From contig NZ_JAXFNY010000007.1 of the NCBI RefSeq assembly GCF_034180645.1, positions 1 through 64,000 on the forward strand: a stretch of 64,000 nt of DNA, written 5' to 3'. Positions 43,227 to 50,771 of this stretch are shown here, in pieces. The notes beneath the pieces are model-generated. The model was not told where the DNA came from and ran no database searches. It saw only the letters and a program-made list of their open reading frames with translations. The first letter of the stretch is position 1. Each line of letters opens with the position of its first letter. A program made the position numbers and the translations under genes. Origin of the DNA: Mobiluncus sp034180645 (GTDB lineage Bacteria > Actinomycetota > Actinomycetes > Actinomycetales > Actinomycetaceae).

Positions 43227-43787
43227 GAGCCCTCCTTCCGTTTTTAGCCGGCGTCACGGAGTTTTGGGCAATAGAAAAGCCCCGGGCGCAAGATCCGGGG
43301 CGTACAGTTACGGTTTCCGCCCTCTTAGGGTTTTTATCCCTGCACAAGGTCGGTGGGTACCGTTCGTGATTCGCTTATCGTTTCCTGCGCAGGCTCAGCT
43401 ATCGCTGAATTATCCATTCGGACCGGCGGTCTTAGGCCTGTCTAGGTTAGCACAGTCGCACCATCCCGCCAAAATCGAAGTGAAGCCAGCAGATCGACAG
43501 TGATGGCGTAGCGAACGTAGGGAGCGTAGCCCGAACCGTCGATCTCGATGGCGTAGCGCCCCAAACCGATCACGCAATCACCCCAAAGGAAAGGTAAACC
43601 TTACCCCAAAACCGCAGGTCAAACCAAGAAACCACCACGGAAACCTATTGAATAGTTAAAATTTTGAACTTTGTCCTGGCAAACGGCGTTTATCTGTTGC
43701 CGACCCCAGAACCCGGGGGTTACTATCTTGATATCGAGATAAAATTCTCGAGTTTTTTGCAGGAACTCTCTCAGAGAAGGAGCTTCA
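43227..43787. other. 561-bp gap between rplJ and the unknown membrane protein gene
   Basis: No gene is seen. The right-to-left part (43271-43440) is the rplJ leader. At 43502-43558 the 12-mer GATGGCGTAGCG occurs twice, 45 bp apart, with related GCGTAGC units between. The part nearest the plus-strand gene is AT-rich and should hold its promoter. Confidence 0.6.
43271..43440 (-). promoter_or_regulatory. rplJ (L10) leader with attenuator-like hairpin
   Basis: On the minus strand a long structured region, including CCGCCGGTCCG and GACCTTGTGCAGGG, precedes rplJ. It ends with a perfect 7-bp stem GCCCCGG/CCGGGGC (43279-43301) followed by TTTTCTATT, a typical intrinsic terminator, 45 bp before the rplJ start. 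This fits an L10 leader in which L10 or the L10-L12 complex controls read-through. The family match is from memory of the class and is not confirmed. Confidence 0.55.
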
Positions 43788-44477
43788 ATGGAAGCTAAGA
43801 TTTACAAGACTTTGTCCCGTATTGTCGGGATTGTGCTGATTGTCCTGGGCATCGGTGCCTTTGGCGGCGGCGTGTTTGACCACTCCTTCATCGCCGACCA
43901 GCTGAAAGCGCAAGGCATCACCATGCCGAGCCAGCAGGAAATCGAGAACAGCACGACCGACAAGGGCGGCCAGTACGCCCCCGAGGACGTCGCCGCGCTG
44001 AAGCCGTTCTACGGCCAGTCGATGACCACCGGCGCCCAGGCCAAAGCCTTCGCCGAGCACTACATGGGCGTGCATATGAAGGGCTCCGCCGCCCGCGCCG
44101 GTGTGCCCGAGGAACTGCAGACTTTCAACGGTATCGGCGAATACTCCACCCAGTTCGAGGACAAGGTGTGGGAGCAACTGAAGGCCGACGACCCGACCCT
44201 GACCGACGACATGCGCCGCGGCAAGATGGCCGAAATCACCAAGGCCAAGGACGTTGACCCCAAGATCGCCGAAGACGTGGCAAAGATTGGCGAGCTGGCT
44301 AACCTGAAGAACAACACTTTCTTCCAGGGCAACATGATCCAGGGCACCTTGCTGAACGCCTACGGCTGGAGCATGATCGGCACCGTCGCCAAGGCCGCCG
44401 GTATTGGCCTGGCTGTGGTCGGCCTGATCTTGCTGATCGTGCCTTCTTTGGTGAAGGGCAAGAAGGTCGAAGCCTAA
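43788..44477 (+). CDS. Unknown membrane protein between rplJ and rplA
   Basis: This 229-residue protein has a span at about residues 9-29 and another at about 199-222. Between them is a charged region of about 165 residues without Cys, predicted to face outward. It ends in a basic tail, VKGKKVEA. I do not recognise the family. Codon use is strikingly narrow (AAG, GCC, CTG and GAC dominate), like the ribosomal genes around it, suggesting high expression. AAGGAG precedes the ATG by 6 nt. It stands alone on the plus strand inside an otherwise minus-strand ribosomal protein cluster. Confidence 0.75.
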   Translation: MEAKIYKTLSRIVGIVLIVLGIGAFGGGVFDHSFIADQLKAQGITMPSQQEIENSTTDKGGQYAPEDVAALKPFYGQSMTTGAQAKAFAEHYMGVHMKGSAARAGVPEELQTFNGIGEYSTQFEDKVWEQLKADDPTLTDDMRRGKMAEITKAKDVDPKIAEDVAKIGELANLKNNTFFQGNMIQGTLLNAYGWSMIGTVAKAAGIGLAVVGLILLIVPSLVKGKKVEA

Positions 44478-44564
44478 GCGAAGTTAGGTAAGGATTCAAT
44501 GGTCCTGTCCAAGACCAATCGGGTCCGGTTCGCCGCGTGCGGGCCGGGCCCGAGATGTTTAAAC

Positions 44565-44598
44565 GTGAATCCCCGCGAGCACGCCCGCGGGGATTCAC
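44565..44598 (-). terminator. 13-bp perfect stem-loop after rplA
   Basis: GTGAATCCCCGCG pairs fully with CGCGGGGATTCAC around an 8-nt loop. It begins 13 bp past the rplA stop, between that gene and the convergent membrane protein gene, so it may serve both. The minus-strand tail is GTTTAAAC. Confidence 0.7.
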
Positions 44599-44611
44599 CT
44601 AAAAGCCAGTA

Positions 44612-45295
44612 TTACTCAGCCAGCGACACCGGAATCGAAGGACCCATCGTCGTTGAGATGGAAGCCTTCTTAATGTAACGGCCCTTGATGGTCGAGGGAC
44701 GCAGACGCTCGACTTCCTCCAGCACAGCCCGGAAGTTCTCGGCCAGCTGGGCGGCCTCGAACGAGCACTTACCCACGATGAACTGCAGGTTAGCGTGCTT
44801 GTCAACGCGGAACTCGATACGCCCGCCCTTGATATCCTTGACCGCCTTCGCCACGTCCATGGTGACGGTACCGGTCTTGGGGTTCGGCATCAGGCCGCGC
44901 GGACCGAGCACCTTGCCCAAGCGACCGACCTTGCCCATCAAGTCAGGAGTCGCTACGGCCACATCAAAGTCGGTGTAGCCTTTGGAGACCTTCTCAATAA
45001 GTTCGTCCCCACCGACCTCGTCAGCGCCCGCCGCCTCGGCGTCAGCGGCCTTATCACCTACGGCAAAAACCAGGACCCGAACGGTTTTGCCGGTGCCGTG
45101 AGGCAGAGAAACGGTGCCGCGCACCATCTGATCAGCCTTGCGGGGGTCAACGTTCAGACGCATCGCAACCTCTACGGTCGCGTCGAACTTCACGCTGGAA
45201 GTTTCCTTTACCAACTTGAATGCGTCGTCGATGGGATAGAGAGTGTCCGGAAGAATCTTCTTCGCGGCCTCGTTGTATTTCTTGGCGTGTTTCAT
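44612..45295 (-). CDS. rplA: 50S ribosomal protein L1
   Basis: The 227-residue protein is L1: KHAKKYNEAAKKILPDTLYP, VEVAMRLNVDPRKADQMVRG, VSLPHGTGKTVRVLVFA, PDLMGKVGRLGKVLGPRGLM and GRIEFRVDKHANLQF. It binds 23S rRNA at the exit-site stalk and in many bacteria represses its own operon. I start at the ATG at 45295, 6 nt after AAGGAG; upstream in-frame codons would place that site inside the gene. It follows rplK by about 62 bp. Confidence 0.96.
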   Translation of the reverse strand: MKHAKKYNEAAKKILPDTLYPIDDAFKLVKETSSVKFDATVEVAMRLNVDPRKADQMVRGTVSLPHGTGKTVRVLVFAVGDKAADAEAAGADEVGGDELIEKVSKGYTDFDVAVATPDLMGKVGRLGKVLGPRGLMPNPKTGTVTMDVAKAVKDIKGGRIEFRVDKHANLQFIVGKCSFEAAQLAENFRAVLEEVERLRPSTIKGRYIKKASISTTMGPSIPVSLAE

Positions 45296-45357
45296 GTTCT
45301 GCTCCTTACGCAGTCGTGGTGTGGGCAAACACTAAGCCCCTCCACAGTTTTTGACGA

Positions 45358-45783
45358 TTAACCGACCGTGATGCCCATGGACCGAGCGGTACCCGCGATA
45401 ATCTTTTTCGCGGCCTCGATGTCATTAGCGTTGAGGTCTTGCATTTTTTCCGAAGCAATCTTTTCTACCTGATCCCAGGTCAGATTCGCTACCTTGACGG
45501 TGTTCGGGGTGCCCGAACCTTTCTGAACCCCCGCAGCCTTACGAATCATCTCGGAGGCCGGCGAGGTCTTCAGCACATAGTCGAAGCTGTGATCCTCGTA
45601 AACGGTGATTTCCACAGGAACCACGGAGCCGCGCATCGACTCGGTCTTGGCGTTGTAGTCCTTGCAGAATTCCATAATGTTTACGCCGTGTTGGCTCAAT
45701 GCCGGGCCAATCGGCGGTGCCGGGTTTGCCCCACCGGCTTGAATCTGGAGTTTAATCACTCCGATGACTTTTTTCTTAGCCAT
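45358..45783 (-). CDS. rplK: 50S ribosomal protein L11
   Basis: The 141-residue protein begins MAKKKVIGVIKLQIQAGGAN and continues with PIGPALSQHGVNIMEFCKDY and IEAAKKIIAGTARSMGITV at the C-terminus, the full L11 pattern. It sits at the GTPase centre of the ribosome. The ATG at 45783 follows AAAGGA; the frame stays open upstream but that part has no family match. The usual upstream neighbours secE and nusG are absent here; a 219-bp gap and then an MFS gene follow instead. Confidence 0.96.
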   Translation of the reverse strand: MAKKKVIGVIKLQIQAGGANPAPPIGPALSQHGVNIMEFCKDYNAKTESMRGSVVPVEITVYEDHSFDYVLKTSPASEMIRKAAGVQKGSGTPNTVKVANLTWDQVEKIASEKMQDLNANDIEAAKKIIAGTARSMGITVG

Positions 45784-46002
45784 ATTTTTGGGTCCTTTTC
45801 CATAGGGGTGTCGACCTGGCAGGTTTCCACCCAAACTGTTTCGACTTCGTGAGGGCCGTGGTGACGCGGCTTTCACTCGGTCTGCATCGTTTTCTCGCGG
45901 TAATCTCCCCGCGAGACGCCGCCCGTTTACGGGTAGCAAAAGGCGCACGCCATCAAGACGCACAAGGAAATATTCTAACGCTCCCCCGGCTTTTACACCA
46001 AT

Positions 46003-47310
46003 TTAGCCGATTCCCAAGTGCGCGGCGGAGGGCCGCGGCAAAAACACCAGAAGCACGTAGAACCCCAGCAGCACCAAGAAACCGAAGTGCAGGCCTACAG
46101 CCGCCAAGAGCAGCCCCAGCAGCAGCGGCGTCACGATAGCGCCAATCCCGGAAAGACAACTAATGACCGCCGCTGCATGTTGCTTTTGCACCCCTGGCAA
46201 GCCGGAGAACTCCGTCGCGCTGATGGGATACAGGCAGCTCACCCCCAGGCCACTGATGAACAAACCGACTACCGCCACTCCGACTGAGGGCACGAAAGCG
46301 ACCGCGGCCGTACCACAGAATCCTAGCCCCACAAAGACCCACCAGGCTCCATAGCGCCGCGCAAAGACGGCTCCGCCCAGACGGCCCACCGCCATGCCGA
46401 CAGCAAACGCGGTTGCCAGTCCCGAGGCCGGTGCCAGCTCGACCCCCAACTCCCGCAGGCGCGTCACAGCCCAGGCATACATGGCGAACTCGACTCCGGC
46501 CGTGAGGATGAGGCGCAGGATTTGGGAAGTAAACAACCACTTGGAGGGCTTCACGCCGGGTGTTCGGGAAGCGCCGGAGTCACGGGAGTCCGCAGAAGCG
46601 CTGGGCTCACCGGGTTTTACGCCCGCAGCAGCGGGGGTGGGCTGGTCGCTGGCGGCATCACCCGTTGCGGACGGCGACTCGGTTGGCGTGCTCAAGCCCT
46701 TTTGCAACACCTGCCGGAATGGCACAGCCGGGAGTCTCCACCCCCACACCAAAGTCGGCACGGCCATCAGCAAGACAAACCACAGCGCCATGCGGCCAAA
46801 ACCGGGAAATACGCGCTCTACCAGAGCAAAAACCACCGTCGTTGCAATAGACACCGAAGAGGAAATCCCGACGGTCAATGACAGGTACTTCGTCCCCTCG
46901 GTACCGACGAATGTGCCGGCGACCGCGGCCGAAACTGTGCTGCCACCCAGGCAAGCCAAAGTCACGCCCACCAAGCTGACCGCAATCGAGGGACTCCAAG
47001 CCACCATCCCTGTGCCCAGCAGGACCAACAGCGGGGCAAGCCGCAGCGACCAGACCGGGCCGTTGCGCATCACCCATGGCGCCAGCAGCCCCGACACCAG
47101 CATGCCAAAGCCGTAGGCGGCGCCCAGCCAGGTGAAAGCCTCGGGTTTCACGCCAAGGTCGCGCGACAGGGTGGCGATGAGAGAACCGGCAGCGGTGACG
47201 TAAAATCCTGCCATCGATAGCCCGATAGCCATCGGCGGGAACATGCGCTTTTGGTTGTGCCAGATTTCTGGCCCTATGTTGGCGGAATTCTGAGGATTTA
47301 CTGCGTTCAC
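46003..47310 (-). CDS. MFS transporter, 12-span type
   Basis: This 435-residue protein has about 12 membrane spans with a hydrophilic central loop of about 65 residues (Ser, Asp and Pro rich) between the two halves. LGVKPEAFTWLGAAYGFGMLVSGLL in the first half is typical of MFS carriers. The substrate cannot be told. The GTG at 47310 lies 9 nt past the stop of the upstream MFS gene, so the two form an operon. A drug, sugar or metabolite exporter is possible. Confidence 0.83.
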   Translation of the reverse strand: MNAVNPQNSANIGPEIWHNQKRMFPPMAIGLSMAGFYVTAAGSLIATLSRDLGVKPEAFTWLGAAYGFGMLVSGLLAPWVMRNGPVWSLRLAPLLVLLGTGMVAWSPSIAVSLVGVTLACLGGSTVSAAVAGTFVGTEGTKYLSLTVGISSSVSIATTVVFALVERVFPGFGRMALWFVLLMAVPTLVWGWRLPAVPFRQVLQKGLSTPTESPSATGDAASDQPTPAAAGVKPGEPSASADSRDSGASRTPGVKPSKWLFTSQILRLILTAGVEFAMYAWAVTRLRELGVELAPASGLATAFAVGMAVGRLGGAVFARRYGAWWVFVGLGFCGTAAVAFVPSVGVAVVGLFISGLGVSCLYPISATEFSGLPGVQKQHAAAVISCLSGIGAIVTPLLLGLLLAAVGLHFGFLVLLGFYVLLVFLPRPSAAHLGIG

Positions 47311-47319
47311 GTCACTTCT

Positions 47320-48963
47320 TCATTTTCTCGCGGCGACCGGGCGCGGTTGACGGGGAAAGAAAACAAAGACAACGGCCGCGACCAGGGCTATCGCCAGGAA
47401 TCCGGCGGAACCCGCGAAAGACAGCACATAGCCGTGACTCCAGGCTTTCGCTAAAGTCAGATTCGCTCCAGGCACGGTAGCTTCCAACCCGGCGGTCGCC
47501 CCAAAGAACACTCCGGTGAGAACAGCGGAACCGATGGCGGTAAAGATACGCTGGCCGGTTTGTTGGATGCCCCCGGCAATACTGCCTCGGGAGGGCGGGA
47601 CTTCCAGCATCGCCTGCGTTTGGTTCGCCGAACCCATCGAGCCTGAGCCGAGCCCCAGTACCGCCAGCCCAATACTGATGAGCCACACAGAACCGCCGTG
47701 GGTAAACAGCACCGCCATAACCGCGGTCAACACCACCCCCACCAGCATTATCGCCAGCGACCAGGCCTGGATGACCCGGCCGTGCTTGATGGTCTGGCGC
47801 GCTACCGCGATGGAAGTCACACCGGACAGGATTGCGCCGGGCATCCCGCTGAGGCCCGCAATGAGCGCGGTTTGACCGAAGCCGTTTTGCAAGAACATGG
47901 CATTGATGGCGTACACTGAGGGCACGCCCAAGAACTGGATAGCGCCAATCGCGCTGGCAAAGCTGTAGGAGGGAATTTTGAACAGCCGCAAGCTCACCAT
48001 CGGGTAACGTCCCCGGGCCTCATACGCCCGCTCCCACCAGACCCACAGGACGAATACGGTGAGAGACGCGGGAATCAGGACGAAACGCCACAGCGATCCG
48101 GTGGTTACGAAAGGCAGCATAATGCCGATAACCGCCGCCCCCAGCAGGATCATCCCCAGCGGGTCAAGGTCGACGCGGGGCCGCTTCGGGACTTTCTTGC
48201 CAGCTTTGACGGCCCGGGCGATGTCAGCTTCCAAGGCTTCAATGCGGGCGCGGCGGGCAAAGATTCGTTCCCGTTTAAACGGCAGCCACAGCAGCGCACA
48301 AATGACCCCAATCAGACCCAGCGGCAGGTTCAGGGAAAACGAGAGACGCCAGCCATTTTCCCGGCCAAAAATCGCAATCAGGATACCGGCCAGCATCGGG
48401 CCCAGAGCCACGGTAACGGACACGACTAAACCCATCAGGGCGTAAGCCAGCGCGCGGGCTTGGCCGGAAAAATACTGCTGAATAATTCCCGCGGTCTGGG
48501 GACTATAAATACCGGCCGCGAATCCTTGCAAGATTCGCATCCAGTCCAGCATCGACCCGGAAGTCGAGATGGCACACAGGAACGAGGACACGGAAAACAG
48601 CGCGAGGCCCAGGACAAACAGGAGCGAGCGGCCAAACAAGTCGCCAAGGCGTCCCATCGGCACCATCGACAGCCCGATAGCGAGGGCATACCCGGAAATG
48701 ACCCATTGCACCTCTTGTGCACTGGCTCCGATAGAGTCGGGCAGCACCGCGAGGGCGACGTTCACGGTGGAGACTTGCAACAGGGTCAAAGCCAGTCCCA
48801 TCAGGACCACGACCAGGATCAGTGAGGTGCGATATTTCTTGGAGGAACCGGGGACAGTGACAATCCGCGGGTCACCGTCATTGGTCTCGTGAGGAACCTG
48901 CGGACTGCTGTTTTCATCGAAGAGTTCGCCGTTTTCGCCGGGTACTTCAGTATTCTTTGCCAT
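47320..48963 (-). CDS. MFS transporter, DHA2/EmrB-QacA type
   Basis: The 547-residue protein has about 14 membrane spans. A soluble N-terminal tail of about 45 residues comes first, then SLILVVVLMGLALTLLQVSTVNVAL. The block SMVPMGRLGDLFGRSLLF is motif A, and LDWMRILQGFAAGIYSPQTAGI is the DHA2 motif C region. Such proteins export drugs or other amphiphiles using protons. A charged loop of about 45 residues sits mid-protein (RARIEALEADIARAVKAGKK). I start at the ATG at 48963, preceded by AGGCGA; the frame extends upstream only into the tRNA gene. It lies 48 bp after tRNA-Tyr. Confidence 0.85.
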   Translation of the reverse strand: MAKNTEVPGENGELFDENSSPQVPHETNDGDPRIVTVPGSSKKYRTSLILVVVLMGLALTLLQVSTVNVALAVLPDSIGASAQEVQWVISGYALAIGLSMVPMGRLGDLFGRSLLFVLGLALFSVSSFLCAISTSGSMLDWMRILQGFAAGIYSPQTAGIIQQYFSGQARALAYALMGLVVSVTVALGPMLAGILIAIFGRENGWRLSFSLNLPLGLIGVICALLWLPFKRERIFARRARIEALEADIARAVKAGKKVPKRPRVDLDPLGMILLGAAVIGIMLPFVTTGSLWRFVLIPASLTVFVLWVWWERAYEARGRYPMVSLRLFKIPSYSFASAIGAIQFLGVPSVYAINAMFLQNGFGQTALIAGLSGMPGAILSGVTSIAVARQTIKHGRVIQAWSLAIMLVGVVLTAVMAVLFTHGGSVWLISIGLAVLGLGSGSMGSANQTQAMLEVPPSRGSIAGGIQQTGQRIFTAIGSAVLTGVFFGATAGLEATVPGANLTLAKAWSHGYVLSFAGSAGFLAIALVAAVVFVFFPRQPRPVAARK

Positions 48964-49011
48964 ATGTCGCCTGCGATTTCTGTGCCGTAAAAATAACCCA
49001 GAATAAAGTAA

Positions 49012-49096
49012 TGGTGGCGGGTAAGGGATTCGAACCCCTGAAGCATTGCGCAGCTGATTTACAGTCAGTCCCCTTTGGCCACTCGGGAAACCCGCC
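49012..49096 (-). tRNA. tRNA-Tyr (anticodon GTA)
   Basis: On the minus strand GGCGGGT pairs with ACCCGCC to form the acceptor stem, and the 3' CCA is encoded. The T arm contains GGTTCGAATCC. The anticodon GTA is at 49060-49062 within CTGTAAATC. A long variable arm gives 85 nt in all, as for class II tyrosine tRNAs. Confidence 0.95.
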
Positions 49097-49474
49097 ATAC
49101 GCCGAAAGCGCCCAACTAGACTACCAGATACGCCGCTATTTTCGCAAACGTCGCCCCTGGCGAGCGCAGGGGCGACGATATTTTGCGGGATATAGGGGGA
49201 GTATAACCGGGTAGCTGCCATTATTGGCAGCTACCGCCCAAATACCCCGGTTTATTGACAACCCTGGCGGGTATCCCCGGATTCTCACCGGCTTTGAAAA
49301 CCGCTGAGGCATATGCATGAACGACCGATTTCGAGTTGGAATCCGCAGTCACGCCCGTCGTTCCGTTTATAAAACTGCTGGTAGACGCATTTTCGAGTCG
49401 GGAGAGTGGCGCTCGGAGGCGGTGAAATCGGTCATTCGTGCTGGATAGTGCGAATCTAGGTGATTCGCAAAGTG
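49097..49474. other. Gap between murB and tRNA-Tyr with two strong hairpins
   Basis: No gene is seen. GTCGCCCCTG/CAGGGGCGAC pairs at 49150-49176 (10 bp) and GGTAGCTGCCA/TGGCAGCTACC at 49210-49235 (11 bp). A smaller stem GCGAATC/GATTCGC at 49450-49468 lies next to the murB stop. The hairpins may end the murB transcript. Confidence 0.6.
49118..49147 (-). promoter_or_regulatory. Candidate promoter of tRNA-Tyr
   Basis: TTGCGA (49142-49147) and TAGTCT (49118-49123) are 18 nt apart on the minus strand, and the -10 box is 21 nt before the tRNA 5' end. Confidence 0.45.
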
Positions 49475-50719
49475 CTACAAAATGACCGGCTCGGGAACCA
49501 GGGTAACCCCGTAAGCCCCCTGCACCGCGGCGATGATATGGCTGGCCAGAGCCTGAATGTCCGCGGCCGTGGCGTTGCCGCGGTTTGTTAGCGCCAGGAC
49601 GTGTTTCGTCGAGACTCCCGCGCCCGCTCCCGGCAGGGCAAATCCTTTCGTAATGCCGGAGTGCTCAATGAGCCAGGCAGCAGACAGTTTCACTCCCACC
49701 TCCCCGGCACGGCCCGGCAGCGCCGCCTCCCAGCGGGGAGCATTCTCCGTTAGATCCAAAGCTGCGGCCGCCTCGACCGGCAATATCGGATTAGTAAAGA
49801 ACGACCCTACTGACCAGGTGTCATGGTCGGACGGGTCCAAAACCATGCCTTTGGAATGCCGCAGTTCCAGCACTGCCGTGCGAATCTGGGCCGCCGGTAC
49901 GACCGTGCCCATCGGTACTCCGAGTGCCGTCGCCAACTGGGCGTAACGAACGGGTGTGCCTCCGCCGCGGCGCAGCGCAAAATCGACTTCCAGCACAATC
50001 CACCGCCCGGTAGCAGGGTTTGTTCCGGGGCGCGCCGGCGCAAACCGTGACCGCCCCGAATCTGCCTCAGTCTGCAATCGAGACTGTTTTAGTAGGGAAT
50101 CTCGGTAGCCGAAACGGAGGTCCGCGGCGCTCAAATACACTAGCCTGTTCTCCTGGCGGTCCCACGCCGTGACTCCCAGCAGGCAGTCCGCGACCTCCCC
50201 ACCGTAAGCCCCAATATTTTGCACGGGCGCCGCCCCAACCACGCCGGGAATCCCACTCAGCGCCTCCAGCCCGGAAAACTCTTGCGTCACGCAATACTCC
50301 ACCAGCCGGTCCCAGGCCAGTCCCCCGGACACGCTGATAAATACGCACGAGGGCGTGGCGGCGGCAAGCTGCTGGGCTTTCGCCACGACCACGGCGGCAT
50401 CACGAATGCCGCGAGACGCATCAGGGTGCAGCTCAGTGTCGGGTTCACGCCCCTGAGATGGTTGCTCCCCGCCAGCGCGTAGTTCACTGAACTCCTGCAG
50501 GGTCAACACCCGCACGTCCTCGCGACCGTCGCGGATCACCAATCCGGGAAACTCGCCGTCCACCGGCACCAGATTCGACCCTCCGCCCAGGAACAGCAGT
50601 GGCTCCCTGGCCGCATCAGCTTGAGCAATCGCCTGAATCAGCTCGTCGCGGCGTGTCCCCAGCAAAAATCGGCGCGCTTCTCCCCCCACGCGCAAAGTAC
50701 ACAAATCGCCCAATCGCAC
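49475..50719 (-). CDS. murB: UDP-N-acetylmuramate dehydrogenase
   Basis: This 414-residue flavoprotein reduces UDP-GlcNAc enolpyruvate to UDP-MurNAc in peptidoglycan synthesis. It shows CTLRVGGEARRF, LFLGGGSNLVPV and LEALSGIPGVVGAAPVQNIG for FAD and substrate binding. VGSFFTNPIL carries the catalytic Ser, and the C-terminal VTLVPEPVIL carries the Glu. It lacks the loop seen in type II enzymes, so it is type I. A stretch of about 60 residues with EQPSQGREPDTELHPD is an insertion not expected in short family members. The GTG at 50719 follows AAGGAG by 9 nt. Confidence 0.93.
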   Translation of the reverse strand: MRLGDLCTLRVGGEARRFLLGTRRDELIQAIAQADAAREPLLFLGGGSNLVPVDGEFPGLVIRDGREDVRVLTLQEFSELRAGGEQPSQGREPDTELHPDASRGIRDAAVVVAKAQQLAAATPSCVFISVSGGLAWDRLVEYCVTQEFSGLEALSGIPGVVGAAPVQNIGAYGGEVADCLLGVTAWDRQENRLVYLSAADLRFGYRDSLLKQSRLQTEADSGRSRFAPARPGTNPATGRWIVLEVDFALRRGGGTPVRYAQLATALGVPMGTVVPAAQIRTAVLELRHSKGMVLDPSDHDTWSVGSFFTNPILPVEAAAALDLTENAPRWEAALPGRAGEVGVKLSAAWLIEHSGITKGFALPGAGAGVSTKHVLALTNRGNATAADIQALASHIIAAVQGAYGVTLVPEPVIL

Positions 50720-50771
50720 TGATTACGTCTCCTTTATACCCAAATGCCGCCCCGGGTTCGAGCCGCGCCCC

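Noticed and set aside
45849..46139. 96-codon plus-strand frame upstream of rplK
   Set aside because: It overlaps the end of the MFS gene, has no ribosome site and has Arg/Ala/Pro-rich shifted-frame composition.
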